A stretch of 64,000 nucleotides of DNA from Allohahella sp002354735 (GCF_047946665.1 NZ_CP172312.1:930001-994000); one strand, 5' to 3'. Positions 26,771 through 36,580 are shown, counted from the stretch's first letter. Program-made: numbers and translations. The notes: generated from the sequence alone by a model not told the origin.

Positions 26771-27859
26771 TCATTTGCCGTTGAAGGCGTACGTAAGCAG
26801 CTTCGACCGCTGAATTATCTGGCTATGAATAAGCAACGACAAGATAAAGGTAAGGACAATGAGCGTGGGCATAGCCACAGGGGCTGAAGCCGCGAGCTCA
26901 ATCAAAACGATTGCCAACAGTATGACTATGAGGTGATGAACTAGATAAACGGAATAGGCTGCATCGGCGAGATAGCGGAAGAGGCGCGAAGGTCTATTGG
27001 TAAATGAGTAAAAAAGGTTAAAGCATAAGATTACTGAACACCAGACGAGCAGCATGTGCGCATATTCGTCTGCGATCAGCGCAATAGCCCCGCCTTCATC
27101 TGGTGTCATTAAGTTAGCTATCGCAGCGATGGGGAAGATCACGGCGAAAAGTCTGCTTCTGGTCTGTGAAAAACTTTTCATGATATCCGGCTGTGTCTGG
27201 AGCCAGAGTCCGACAAGAAAGAACTGAAAGTAATAGCAGAAGTTATATCCCTGGATAATGCCCGCTAGATCCCAGTAGAGGGGAAGGCCCAGTTTGCCCG
27301 CAGCTCGCAGACCAATAGTGTAGAGCGGCAAGAGCATCAGGATAATGAGGAGTAGGCGGTCTGAGTTAGTGCTTGTCGACCCTCTCTCTCTGCTCATTTT
27401 CGATTTCTGCAGCACCCACTGCAATCCGCACGCAAGAAGAAAGTAGATCAATAGATAATTGAGAAACCAGAGATGTGAGACCCAGGCACCTTCCAGAAGG
27501 AATTCTTCAAAGTTTATGTTCGCCCAGCCTGTTCTATTTAGAATGACTGTCTGGAAGACATTAAAGGTCAAACCAGTCGCGATGAGTGGAACCAGAATTC
27601 TCTGGATCCTTAGCTTCAAAAATCCGGTAATGCCATACCTGCCCATTGTAAGCATGCAGAAAAAACCAGAAACTACGAAGAAGGCTGGCATTCGGAAGAG
27701 GTGCACTGCTGCTATCAAATGCTCTGCAAAGATTGACGTCTGGTCGCTATACACCAACCAGCTTTTCTCAGGATTGAAGACCTGGGCCGAGTGCAGGACA
27801 ACGCCCAGCATCATCAAAATTCCACGCATGGCATCAAGGTAAAATAGGCGATTGTTCAA
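26771..27859 (-). CDS. Acyltransferase 3 family membrane protein
   Basis: This 362-residue membrane protein begins YLDAMRGILMMLGVVLHSAQVF with the family's conserved Arg and His, then FRMPAFFVVSGFFC and RIQRILVPLI. About ten helices follow. The start is TTG at 27859, with AGGA eight bases upstream. It is clearly paralogous to 31032-32165 (RGILMM, FRMPAFFVVSGFFC are shared). It likely O-acylates a surface glycan or its precursor in the inner membrane. It is divergent from the SGNH hydrolase gene, which may act on the same ester groups. Confidence 0.86.
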   Translation of the reverse strand: MNNRLFYLDAMRGILMMLGVVLHSAQVFNPEKSWLVYSDQTSIFAEHLIAAVHLFRMPAFFVVSGFFCMLTMGRYGITGFLKLRIQRILVPLIATGLTFNVFQTVILNRTGWANINFEEFLLEGAWVSHLWFLNYLLIYFLLACGLQWVLQKSKMSRERGSTSTNSDRLLLIILMLLPLYTIGLRAAGKLGLPLYWDLAGIIQGYNFCYYFQFFLVGLWLQTQPDIMKSFSQTRSRLFAVIFPIAAIANLMTPDEGGAIALIADEYAHMLLVWCSVILCFNLFYSFTNRPSRLFRYLADAAYSVYLVHHLIVILLAIVLIELAASAPVAMPTLIVLTFILSLLIHSQIIQRSKLLTYAFNGK

Positions 27860-28120
27860 ACTAATGGGTCCTGGTTCTGAGCGCCTGCGGAGTCTTTATC
27901 AGAGTCAGTTTTGCTGCAATCAATGCTTGTTCCAAAACGGAATACGCCCAGAATATATGAAAAGGTGGGCGATAAGGCACGAGGGGCTCTTACTAGCCGT
28001 GGAATATAATCTGGCAGCAAACATACGCTTTTCGCTAAAAAGGAACAATCAGTGATCTGACCGATAAACGGATCGTTCATTTCCCTGACCTCGAAGGGGC
28101 GCTAGCTATAGGATCATATC

Positions 28121-28786
28121 TTGAAAGATTTTCTAATCTCTCGAAAAGTTTTGGCCATTGTTTCTCTTATATGCCTGGCTTTGCTGATCAGAGGTCTTTA
28201 CTGGCTGTTCAACGACTGGAGCCCAGAGGCTCAGATTGCTCGCTATCGAGTCATAGACTTGTTAGGAGACCAGCCTTCTGCAAAAGGACTGGCACTAGGG
28301 AGTTCAACCATCCGCTGGATGCCCGAGGCATATTGTGGTCCCTGGCATAACAGAGGCATCGGGAATGCCACTACGTCGGAGATAGCTGATTACATCAAAG
28401 GTAGTCCCGCCCAGCACTGGGAAAAAATACTTCTCTACACCGGAGAAAACGACTTCGCTTTCGGTAGATCTCAGAAAACAGTGCGTCAGGATGTGATGGA
28501 CCTTCTGAAGAAGGTTGATGAGCTCTATTCCCCAGAAGCTGTATACGTTCTAGCGATTAAACACACGCCTGCCAGACTAGCCTTTGCGGATGAATATGCG
28601 CAGTTCAATAGCTGGTTATCAGAGTACTCCAGAGCATTGCCTAATGTAGTGTTTTCAGAGCACCAGCTTTCGACTCATGCGGCTACGCTAGATCAGGAAG
28701 CATACCAGTCGGACCGACTTCACCTGTCTTCGACAGGATACAAGATGTTTCTAGCTCCCCTAAAAAGCGCCTGCGCCGACGATTGA
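28121..28786 (+). CDS. Membrane-anchored SGNH-type hydrolase
   Basis: The start is TTG at 28121 with AGGA seven bases upstream. The 221-residue protein has one N-terminal membrane segment (about 9-30). SGNH blocks are present: block I LALGSST (likely nucleophile Ser61 or Ser62), block II NRGIGNAT (Gly), block III GEND (Asn110) and block V DRLH (Asp198, His201). Such enzymes hydrolyse or transfer acyl esters on glycans. Facing the periplasm next to an acyltransferase gene, it may trim or move acetyl groups on the polysaccharide; that pairing is inference. Confidence 0.8.
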   Translation: MKDFLISRKVLAIVSLICLALLIRGLYWLFNDWSPEAQIARYRVIDLLGDQPSAKGLALGSSTIRWMPEAYCGPWHNRGIGNATTSEIADYIKGSPAQHWEKILLYTGENDFAFGRSQKTVRQDVMDLLKKVDELYSPEAVYVLAIKHTPARLAFADEYAQFNSWLSEYSRALPNVVFSEHQLSTHAATLDQEAYQSDRLHLSSTGYKMFLAPLKSACADD

Positions 28787-28871
28787 CCAGATGGGCCGAA
28801 TAGTAGAGGCAACATAGGCTTAGGCGAGGTATCCTTGAACAGCTGTAATAATAATTACTCGGAGACATCGT

Positions 28872-29489
28872 ATGACTCACGTTCGAAATTCCTGCTTCCT
28901 GAGGGGCACCGTGCTCGCCACCCTGCTTGGGTCTTCTCTAGTCGCCCAGGCTGGTTATATCTCGATGCCGGAAACAGCTTCCTTTGACATCAACGGTACC
29001 ATTGAAAGCTTCAACCTGAACGCCGAATTGAACCTGGATGATGGAAACCCGGATACCAATCTCTATGAGTTTTTGAACGAAGGTTATTTGGTTAGGGATG
29101 ACCCAGACTACTCAAGTGATTATGACATGGGATTCGTGGCTGCTATCACCGACATCAATGTGGCGTTCAAAACTATCCTGTTCGGACTGGGCTATGACGA
29201 TCGCACTAACCCTCCCCAAACCGTTGGGATTATCGATCGACTGGCCTTGAACACGGTCTATGATTTCACATTTACATCATTGAACTTTCTCTACGATGCA
29301 ACAATTGGGTGCACCGGGCCAAGCCTAGACCCTGCTTGTGTTGAGATAGGCCAGGAGAGCCATTCAGGGTCGACCAAAGTCACGTTCTACGATAGTAAGG
29401 CTGTTAACGCGACGCCTACCTTACCACTCCTCTTATCGGCCGCAGGTCTTCTGTTTCTCGGTCGAATAAAGTCTAAGCGCCAGAGGTAG
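28872..29489 (+). CDS. Exported protein of the same sorting-tail family, divergent member 4
   Basis: The 205-residue protein has a signal peptide ending VAQA, mature start YISMPETASFDING, and the strand STKVTFYDSKAVN near the end, all shared with the other three family members. The tail ATPTLPLLLSAAGLLFLGRIKSKRQR is hydrophobic then basic but has lost the VPxG motif. It may therefore be sorted differently or poorly. GGAGA precedes the ATG. Confidence 0.77.
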   Translation: MTHVRNSCFLRGTVLATLLGSSLVAQAGYISMPETASFDINGTIESFNLNAELNLDDGNPDTNLYEFLNEGYLVRDDPDYSSDYDMGFVAAITDINVAFKTILFGLGYDDRTNPPQTVGIIDRLALNTVYDFTFTSLNFLYDATIGCTGPSLDPACVEIGQESHSGSTKVTFYDSKAVNATPTLPLLLSAAGLLFLGRIKSKRQR

Positions 29490-29517
29490 ACGAACCCAGA
29501 AAGTGATAAGGCCCGAA

Positions 29518-30972
29518 TCAGTTCCCGGGCAGCTTTTCCCGTAGTGCTGCTCCAAGACCGCGGGCCTCTTCGCGGTCGGTTGAGGTGAGAATGACAAACC
29601 AGACCAAGATTCCGAAGGTCAGTAGTAGGCCGGCTTTGACACTGACGTTCACAGCGGACAAATTTGTGAAGAAGCTGAATATGTATAGGAGGCCTGCCGC
29701 GAGAAAAAACAACGGCAGCACCTCAAACCAATTCCCATTCACCCGAAACAACTTCTGCGCTGTTCCATAAACCAACACGAACTTCAGCAGATAACCAATA
29801 AAGGTTGAAATCACCGCACCTGCCAATCCGTAGGCCGGTATCAAAACCGCATACAGGCCCAAAATCACGATCGCACTAGCCACCTCGCAATACGCCAGGT
29901 ACTTCGTCTTCTCCCGCAGGAAGATCCCGAAATTGAAGTACATCGTCCACGCATAAAACACGAAGCTGAACACGATGAATGGTGCGTAGTAGGCGGCATC
30001 CCAGAATTCGGGTGCGGCCATCAGCTGGATGACTTCAGGTATGAAGGCGCAGAAGCCGAGCGCTATGAACAGTACATAGGCATTGATCCGGCGGAACATA
30101 TTAGCAAAGTGACTGTCTCTACCTTCGACGTCCTTGTACACCTCATAACGCCGCCCCTCCCAGAACTTGAAGAAGGGGTCCCAGGCCAGCGCGACAAACA
30201 GAAAGCCGAACTTATAGGCCAGTGAATAAATGCCAACGTCTTCGAGGCTGCCGTACTGTCTCAGGAAGAAGCGGTCACCGAAGGTAGTGACGAAGGACGC
30301 TGACGCCACGAAAATCATGGGAATACTGAAGACGAAAATCTTCCAGGCGACGGGCGGTCGAAAACTCACGCCAGTGTTTCGAAGCAGGTAGATCGTCAGT
30401 ATGATACCCACGAGCAGATTGGCCAGGAAGGCGGAATAGATAACCCCCGCGACGCCTAACTCTTTATATACGACAAAGTACAGACTGAACCCGATCTGGA
30501 GTGATAATTTTATCACGCTGACGATTAGATAGGCGTGGGCCTTGTTCTGCAGTCGCATGTAGATGATCGGGATCGTGGTAAGCGCTTCGAAAATCAGCAC
30601 GGCAGCAAACAGCATGAACAATGACTGGAAGTCAGGCTGATCGCTCACGAAATCCGATAGCCATGGCGAGCCTACGATAAGGACGAAAAAGCCGAGTGTG
30701 TTGATGGCAACGCCCAGAAAAAACGCCGTACTCATGACCTCGCGCTTCTCCTGCGCACTATCCGCCATCGAGTAGTACTGAAATATCGCCTCACCAATCC
30801 GGTTGCAGACCAGGATCCCCGTAAAATCCAGCGCCATCGTCATCAGCTCAACCGTGCCGTAGTCGCTCGGCGTCAGGTAGCGGGTGTAGATGGGCAGCAT
30901 GATCAGGCTGCTGATATGCCTGAGAATGTTCGCTATGGTGTATAGCGAGGTTTGCGATACGGCGCTGGCCAT
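29518..30972 (-). CDS. Polysaccharide flippase-like membrane protein (Wzx / MATE-like)
   Basis: The 484-residue protein has 12-14 membrane helices and begins LYTIANILRHISSLIMLPIYTRYLTPSDYGTVELM in pattern, the standard start of Wzx-type flippases. It would move lipid-linked repeat units across the inner membrane. AGAGGA precedes the ATG. It heads in the same direction as the aminotransferase, acyltransferase and glycosyltransferase genes upstream (31.0-34.5 kb) and is likely the last gene of that operon. Confidence 0.88.
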   Translation of the reverse strand: MASAVSQTSLYTIANILRHISSLIMLPIYTRYLTPSDYGTVELMTMALDFTGILVCNRIGEAIFQYYSMADSAQEKREVMSTAFFLGVAINTLGFFVLIVGSPWLSDFVSDQPDFQSLFMLFAAVLIFEALTTIPIIYMRLQNKAHAYLIVSVIKLSLQIGFSLYFVVYKELGVAGVIYSAFLANLLVGIILTIYLLRNTGVSFRPPVAWKIFVFSIPMIFVASASFVTTFGDRFFLRQYGSLEDVGIYSLAYKFGFLFVALAWDPFFKFWEGRRYEVYKDVEGRDSHFANMFRRINAYVLFIALGFCAFIPEVIQLMAAPEFWDAAYYAPFIVFSFVFYAWTMYFNFGIFLREKTKYLAYCEVASAIVILGLYAVLIPAYGLAGAVISTFIGYLLKFVLVYGTAQKLFRVNGNWFEVLPLFFLAAGLLYIFSFFTNLSAVNVSVKAGLLLTFGILVWFVILTSTDREEARGLGAALREKLPGN

Positions 30973-31031
30973 GAAGTCCTCTTGGCGCGATTATTCGGGT
31001 CGTGTAAGCGTCGGGATTGTGTCCCGCTTAT

Positions 31032-32165
31032 TTACTGGGCGGCTATCATAAGGCTTACGGGCTGCTTTTGGCAGTTTACTTTTCCATTGAACAGATAAGC
31101 GGCCCAATCAAAACGCCTGACGACGAAATGGTGAATGGCCAGGGCGATCGAAAATGCGCTAGCGCTGGTCACCAGGAGCAGGATGAGGGGATTGGTGCTC
31201 ACATGCAGTAGCACAGCTGCAATCAGAACGACCAGGAAATGATGAAACAGGTAAACGGTATACGAAGCTTCTGATAGGTAGCGCAAGGTCTTGCCACCGC
31301 CATTGGCATACCTGCGAAACAGGCCGAGGCAGAGTGCCACGGCAGCCCATACCCACAGCATGCGCGTGTACTCGGCGATGGCCACGCGCAAGTGGGTCTC
31401 ACCGCCACCCCAGAGGGCATAAGCGCCCACGCCGACGGCTATTGTCAGAACGAGCTTCCAGAGATCGATGCGTACCATTGCGTCCATCACACCCGGATGA
31501 CTATAGAGCCAGTATCCCACGATGAAGAACTGAATGTAGTAGAGGAACTGGTAGGTATCGATAACCCCGCCGATATCGTAGGTAAGCGAAACGACTGTGC
31601 TGTCGATGCCCTGAAGCACCAGGGTGAAACACGGCAAAGCCAGCAGCATCCCATAGGCCATGGCCTTCGGACTTGGAATGGCGAAGGCGGTGATCCGCTT
31701 GACCAGCCACAGTGGCGTCAAGGCATAAAACAGGGCGGCCAGTATGAAATAGAAGAACAGGTACACCAGGAACCAGAGATGGGAATCCCACTGTCCCTCA
31801 AGAAAATAGCTGCGCAGAGAGAAGGCCTTGCTGTTGAGCTCATCCAGAAAGATGCGCTGCAGAAGGTTCAACGTGAGTGCAGTGGTGATCGTTGGAATGA
31901 CAATGCGCTTCAGGCGCACGGAGAGGAATTTTTCAGTGCCGTACTTGTGCAGGGTCATGAGGCAAAAGAAACCCGAGACAACAAAGAAGGCTGGCATCCG
32001 GAAGTAATGGATGATCTCCACCATGAAGTAGGCTGCGATCGAGCCGCCTGATCCGGAGACGAGCCAGGTGTGGCCGCTGCTGGCAACATAGCCAGCATGG
32101 AGCAGCACGCCGCCCATCATCAGAATGCCCCGCAGGGCGTCTAGATAGTAGATCCGCTCTGTCAA
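31032..32165 (-). CDS. Acyltransferase 3 family membrane protein
   Basis: This 377-residue membrane protein opens with YLDALRGILMMGGVLLHAGYV, then FRMPAFFVVSGFFC and RLKRIVIPTI, hallmarks of the acyltransferase-3 family. It is a paralog of 26771-27859. The start codon is TTG, overlapping the aminotransferase stop by four bases (TTGA), so it is translationally coupled. It likely acylates the amino sugar or glycan made by the adjacent genes. Confidence 0.86.
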   Translation of the reverse strand: MTERIYYLDALRGILMMGGVLLHAGYVASSGHTWLVSGSGGSIAAYFMVEIIHYFRMPAFFVVSGFFCLMTLHKYGTEKFLSVRLKRIVIPTITTALTLNLLQRIFLDELNSKAFSLRSYFLEGQWDSHLWFLVYLFFYFILAALFYALTPLWLVKRITAFAIPSPKAMAYGMLLALPCFTLVLQGIDSTVVSLTYDIGGVIDTYQFLYYIQFFIVGYWLYSHPGVMDAMVRIDLWKLVLTIAVGVGAYALWGGGETHLRVAIAEYTRMLWVWAAVALCLGLFRRYANGGGKTLRYLSEASYTVYLFHHFLVVLIAAVLLHVSTNPLILLLVTSASAFSIALAIHHFVVRRFDWAAYLFNGKVNCQKQPVSLMIAAQ

Positions 32166-33352
32166 GCAAGTACGTCTTCGATAGCTTTCACGGTCTCGTC
32201 GTTGACGTCTTCGTGACAGGGTAGGGTGAAGAGTCGATCAGCGAAGCTGCGGGCATTGGAAAAGTCAGCCTTGCGGACCTCGTCCGACAAGGGCACATCA
32301 GCCATGTCCGGGAGTGCCTTGCCATACATTGCGCTTGTACCGATACCTGCCTTGTGAAAACGTTTGAGCAGATCATCACGATGAGCTTTACTTTCAGCCA
32401 GTACAGGAAATCTGAGCATGCGCCTGGCCTCGTACAGCTCATCCTGGCTGGAACCTATGAGTGAAAGCTTATAATTGAAGGAGACGATTCGAAGAAGCCG
32501 CTCGATGAGTGCTCGCAACTCAAAGTTGTTTTCGAGTCTGTAGGCATTGGCCGGCAGCCAGGACAACCTGGCCTGGTCGAGCGGTACAATCGGTAGCGGT
32601 GGCTTATAGCTGGTGGCACCAATATTGAGCCCTGGCACCTTCAATAGCTGGGCATAGACCGCGGGCGTAATGACCAGATTGTAGGCCGCTATCTTGGCCT
32701 CTATTTTCAGTCGCTCAAGCGTCGAGACCGCCCGCGGATTGTATTGGCTGAAGTCGCAAAGATGACGATACTGCCGATTGATCAGCAGCATACCTCCACC
32801 AAGCAGGCTTACTGGCTTACCTTTGCCGAAGCTCGCTACTACAGTGTCGCCAAAGAACGACTGTTCCTCTGAAGAGAACGGAAAGGCCTGTGCCCGATCC
32901 TCGATGATGTGTCTTGCGCCGCGAGTTCTGAGCGCCTGCCACTGCGCCTTGTCGAGTTCTGGCGATTTGCCGAGAAAGTTCGCAGCAATCACCGCCACGG
33001 TTTTCGGGCTTATTGCCTCGGCAATCTGCTTGAAACCCGGAAAGGGTGACCTGGGATCGCAGCTATCTACCAGCACCGGTTTGACCTTGGCGCCAACACA
33101 GGCCGTGATGAGATCGGGGCACCCGTAGGCCGGCACGATAACTTCAGCTTCGCTGGGGACCTTGAGCGATGTGTTGCTGTCGTCTTCTATCGCGCAGCGT
33201 ACTGCAATCTGAATCGCCAGTTGCAGAGCTGCCGTGCCGGAGTTGACGTAGCAGGGCGCGTAGTCGGCGTACACAGTCGATGAAGTCGCAGTATGACGAC
33301 TGCCGCGCTCGGTGATAATTGGGTGCCCAACCGGTCTGACGTACTTGCTCAT
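32162..33352 (-). CDS. DegT/DnrJ/EryC1-type PLP aminotransferase
   Basis: The 396-residue protein has VNSGTAALQLAI near the N-terminus, VIVPAYGCPDLITA, the PLP-ring contact region IEDRAQAF (normally EDAAQ) and SFGKGKPVSLLGGG. Lys179 is the best candidate for the Schiff-base lysine by the SFxxxK spacing. Enzymes of this family aminate keto-sugars, though some act on other substrates. Together with the coupled acyltransferase it may make an N-acylated amino sugar for the polysaccharide. It lies 10 bases after the glycosyltransferase gene. Confidence 0.84.
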   Translation of the reverse strand: MSKYVRPVGHPIITERGSRHTATSSTVYADYAPCYVNSGTAALQLAIQIAVRCAIEDDSNTSLKVPSEAEVIVPAYGCPDLITACVGAKVKPVLVDSCDPRSPFPGFKQIAEAISPKTVAVIAANFLGKSPELDKAQWQALRTRGARHIIEDRAQAFPFSSEEQSFFGDTVVASFGKGKPVSLLGGGMLLINRQYRHLCDFSQYNPRAVSTLERLKIEAKIAAYNLVITPAVYAQLLKVPGLNIGATSYKPPLPIVPLDQARLSWLPANAYRLENNFELRALIERLLRIVSFNYKLSLIGSSQDELYEARRMLRFPVLAESKAHRDDLLKRFHKAGIGTSAMYGKALPDMADVPLSDEVRKADFSNARSFADRLFTLPCHEDVNDETVKAIEDVLA

Positions 33353-33362
33353 GCCTTTGTGC

Positions 33363-34517
33363 TTACCTTTTCGATGGTTGCCACGTGGTCATGCGGGTAC
33401 CTTTGATGAATTGTACGGCCGCATCCGCAAGTGCAAGATTGACCTGACAGAAGAAGTACAGGATTTTCAGGCCTCCCTCACGCAGTTCCGGCTTGTTGTG
33501 GGCTGCGAGCGCGGCACCGTAGAATGCTATCTGTAATACGAACGTGAGCATGTAAAACGGCTTGTTCAGCAGGAACAGATTCGCCACGAAGGTCATCAAC
33601 ATGAACCAGGGAACAGCCCAGCGCATGAGCTTATGGCTGAAGACCTGGAAAGAAAATAGGCCAAATTTCCCGGGGTTGAGTACTTCGGGATGTCGGGCGA
33701 GGGCGGTCATGCCACGAATCGCCGTTCTGAGCTTGCGCTTGTACTCCTTGGTCTCATCCTTGATGTTCGGATAGTAACCCAGTACATCAGGGCAGCTGAT
33801 GGCCTTGAGACCTGAGCGGGCCGAATTGAGCGCCGTATTGAAGTCGCTGGGGGACTGAATATCCCATTGGTCACAGATGCTGCGTCTGGCAGCAAAGAAG
33901 GAACCGCTAAGACCAACCAGGCCGGCCACGCGCGACTCGAGACTGCGCAGCCACATTTCATATTTGACGTAGGCCCCTTCGCCAGCAACCTCACCGCTAC
34001 TGGATATAAAGCGGTCTTCGCTGGAAATTGCACCGACCTCTCCATCGGCAAAGTAGGGCAGCAGCTTCTGCAGGGAGTCCGCTGGCAGCTCAGTGGCCAC
34101 GTCGCTGAACACGATGATTTCACCGAGCGAGGCCTTGATCGCACAGAGTTGCGCATATTCCTTGCCGAGATGTTGGTCAGCTCGCACCAGTCGCACGCCC
34201 TGACTGGCATAACTTTCAACGATGGCATCGGTGCCATCGGTAGAGAAATCGGACGCCACGATCAGTTCGAAATCGACGCCAGTCTTGTCCAGTGCGAGTG
34301 AATTTTCGATCTTCTGGGCGATCTTGCTCTCTTCGTTGTGCGCAGTAATGACCATGCTTACGGAGGGAAGCGCACCCGTGGCGTGTGTCAAGGCAGATCG
34401 CGTCGCCTGTGAGCCGCCAGGCTGGCTTGCACGGGCACCCAGCATCATGAGTATTGGAGGGTAAAGAAAATAGCTGTAGAGGGTGCCGAGAACGCCCAGC
34501 CAGAACAGTAGTAGCAT
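33363..34517 (-). CDS. Glycosyltransferase family 2, membrane-anchored
   Basis: I use ATG 34517 (384 residues), preceded by AAGGA. A longer frame from 34631 would run through the terminator of the upstream gene and adds a non-conserved head. An N-terminal membrane segment (MLLLFWLGVLGTLYSYFLYPP) leads to a GT-A domain with VSMVITAHNEE, ASDFSTDGTD and FSDVATELP. Three C-terminal membrane segments follow (about 280-350). The layout resembles processive or membrane-bound GT2 enzymes of polysaccharide synthesis. It heads the minus-strand operon down to the flippase. Confidence 0.86.
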   Translation of the reverse strand: MLLLFWLGVLGTLYSYFLYPPILMMLGARASQPGGSQATRSALTHATGALPSVSMVITAHNEESKIAQKIENSLALDKTGVDFELIVASDFSTDGTDAIVESYASQGVRLVRADQHLGKEYAQLCAIKASLGEIIVFSDVATELPADSLQKLLPYFADGEVGAISSEDRFISSSGEVAGEGAYVKYEMWLRSLESRVAGLVGLSGSFFAARRSICDQWDIQSPSDFNTALNSARSGLKAISCPDVLGYYPNIKDETKEYKRKLRTAIRGMTALARHPEVLNPGKFGLFSFQVFSHKLMRWAVPWFMLMTFVANLFLLNKPFYMLTFVLQIAFYGAALAAHNKPELREGGLKILYFFCQVNLALADAAVQFIKGTRMTTWQPSKR

Positions 34518-34567
34518 TGGAGAATTCCTTGATCTGAAGGCGTCGAAGTATAGCAGAACAGGGACGG

Positions 34568-34600
34568 AAAAAAGCCGCAACATCGCTGCAGCGGCTTTAT
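34568..34600 (-). terminator. Terminator of the EF-hand gene
   Basis: On the minus strand, AAAGCCGC and GCGGCTTT pair and are followed by a run of T. It lies about 45 bases after the EF-hand stop. Confidence 0.82.
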
Positions 34601-34642
34601 TTTCAGCGGCTTCCATGCCGCGTGATCGCAATTCAGCCTAGA

Positions 34643-35098
34643 CTAGGGCTGATAGGTTTCATCCAGGGTCTGACCTTCATTGGTAGGCTCGATACCCATT
34701 GAATCCTGTCTGTTCTCCTGACCGGAAGCAGTAGCCTCTGGCTTGATGATGCTGTACTCCTGCTGACTGATCTGACCATCGCGGTCGACGTCGATCACAT
34801 CAAAGTTGCGCTGTACGATCTGTGCGTTGTCGCCAGCATCCTGTACGTCGCTTTCTTCGATGAAGCCATCACCGTTCTTGTCCAGCTTGTTGAATTCTGG
34901 CAGGTCGGCTGATGCTGATTGACCGCTGTTAGAGGCGGCTGGCGACTGTGTAGTACCCATGTTGCCGCTGTCAGTGGTCTGTCCGGTAGTATTCTGGGTA
35001 GCGCCGGTCTGCTGTGAAGTTTCGGCAGCTACGGGACCAGAGATGCCCAGTGCGAACACTGCGGCAGAAAGAATCGATGCACTTGTGACCTTGTTCAT
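34643..35098 (-). CDS. Exported EF-hand calcium-binding protein
   Basis: I choose ATG 35098, with GGAGAG upstream, giving 151 residues and a clean signal peptide (MNKVTSASILSAAVFALGISGPVAAE). After a Gln/Thr/Ser-rich stretch come two EF-hand loops, DKNGDGFIEESD and DVDRDGQISQQE, with Asp and Glu at the usual calcium positions. It is probably a periplasmic or secreted calcium-responsive protein. Partners are unknown. A Rho-independent terminator follows the stop, so it is a single-gene unit. Confidence 0.85.
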   Translation of the reverse strand: MNKVTSASILSAAVFALGISGPVAAETSQQTGATQNTTGQTTDSGNMGTTQSPAASNSGQSASADLPEFNKLDKNGDGFIEESDVQDAGDNAQIVQRNFDVIDVDRDGQISQQEYSIIKPEATASGQENRQDSMGIEPTNEGQTLDETYQP

Positions 35099-35377
35099 AA
35101 TTATACTCTCCATGATATCGGTGCACGTTTTCGAACCGTGCTGGTATTCAACTAGAGTGAATGTCCAGGTAGTGGATTGCAGAAATCGGGCCAGGTCTGT
35201 GCTGTGATGCAAAATAAATCAGGCGCTGGCGCTCAAGCCCTTGTTTAGTCTGTGCTCCCCGCAACATATACGTATTCAGAACGGGTGGGTACAGCGAGCA
35301 ACGATCGTGTAGTCACGCTATACTTCAGCCCTGACCTACCATTAGCTCTGTAATATTTGCATCTCCAGGACCCCTGC

Positions 35378-36580
35378 ATGCCGAATGAGTCTAACGACCA
35401 GCGCAAAGTCATTCTCGTTGCGCTCCATACACCTGTGAACACCGGCTATGCTATCGAGCCACTGGAACGGCTCTTTTTCGAAACAGCACTTGAGCTCACC
35501 GCCGAGCCGCGGGATGTGCTGCTGAGCTACGCCGATCTCAGCAGTGGCCGCCCGCATTGGCTGGATGATTATCCTAACGAGCGCTTTCCAGATCTCGATA
35601 CAGATCAGATACGTGTGCTTGAAGCGCCTTACCGTGACGAGAGCGAAGCCTTTCACGAACGTTTCGCCGGTCAGCTCCGCGAGGCTGGTGTCAACTGCGT
35701 GATCGGCTTCGATCTGCAGGTCAACCTGCCGGTCATCCGAGCGATGCGCAAAGGTGGCGCCAAACGGATTGCCACGTATTGGGGCGCACCGATGAGTTCG
35801 CTCAACAGTGGCCTGAAGCTGTTACTGAAGCGCGTAGAAGTCGCGTTGCGACGCTACCAGCCGGATCATTATCTGTTCGAGTCCTACGGCATGCAGGACA
35901 CGGCCGTGCGCGGGCGGGGTATTCCGAAGAAACGCACCGGTATTGTCAGGCTCGGGGTCGATCCAGACCGATATACCACGCGCACGACCGAGGGCTACCT
36001 CGAAAACGAATTCAATATACCTGATGAACGCAAGACCTTCTTCTACGCTGGCCATATGGAAGCGCGTAAAGGTGTCCACGTTATCGTTCAGGCACTGGCT
36101 CATGTCGTGAATGAGCTTGGTCGAAAGGATATTCATGTACTCATCTGCGGTAATAAGGGCAATGAAGCTGAAACCTTCGACAAGTACTACAAAGGCACCA
36201 GGGCAGTGGAATATCTCACCTTTGGTGGCTATCGTTCAGATATCGCGACTATCTTGCCGAACTGCTACGCCAGCATCATCGCCTCGACCGGATGGGACTC
36301 CTTTCCACGCTCCTCACTCGAAATGGCAGTGAGTGGACTTCCTCTGCTCGTATCGAACCTCCCGGGGCTGAACGAGACGGTCGACCCCGGCGAGACTGGC
36401 TTTCTGTTTGAAACAGGCAATTATAAGGCGCTAGCCGAACGTATGGTGCAACTGGCAGATGATCCTGCGCTGAGACAGCGCATGAGCAGGGCCGCTGTGG
36501 CCAGGGTGCACGCAAGTTATACGGTTTCACACCAGCGCGAGAACTTCAGAATCGCTATGCAAAGGATTTTTCAATGGTAG
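35378..36580 (+). CDS. Glycosyltransferase family 4
   Basis: ATG 35378 is preferred to ATG 35357 because AGGA lies seven bases before it. The 400-residue protein has a GT-B layout: VILVALHTPVNTGYAIEPLER at the N-terminus, then FYAGHMEARKGVHVIVQAL and the GWDSFPRSSLEMAVSGLPLLV donor-site signature with its two glutamate-equivalent positions partly altered (DSFPRSSLE). It ends inside the start of the next glycosyltransferase, so the two form an operon. The acceptor is unknown. Confidence 0.86.
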   Translation: MPNESNDQRKVILVALHTPVNTGYAIEPLERLFFETALELTAEPRDVLLSYADLSSGRPHWLDDYPNERFPDLDTDQIRVLEAPYRDESEAFHERFAGQLREAGVNCVIGFDLQVNLPVIRAMRKGGAKRIATYWGAPMSSLNSGLKLLLKRVEVALRRYQPDHYLFESYGMQDTAVRGRGIPKKRTGIVRLGVDPDRYTTRTTEGYLENEFNIPDERKTFFYAGHMEARKGVHVIVQALAHVVNELGRKDIHVLICGNKGNEAETFDKYYKGTRAVEYLTFGGYRSDIATILPNCYASIIASTGWDSFPRSSLEMAVSGLPLLVSNLPGLNETVDPGETGFLFETGNYKALAERMVQLADDPALRQRMSRAAVARVHASYTVSHQRENFRIAMQRIFQW

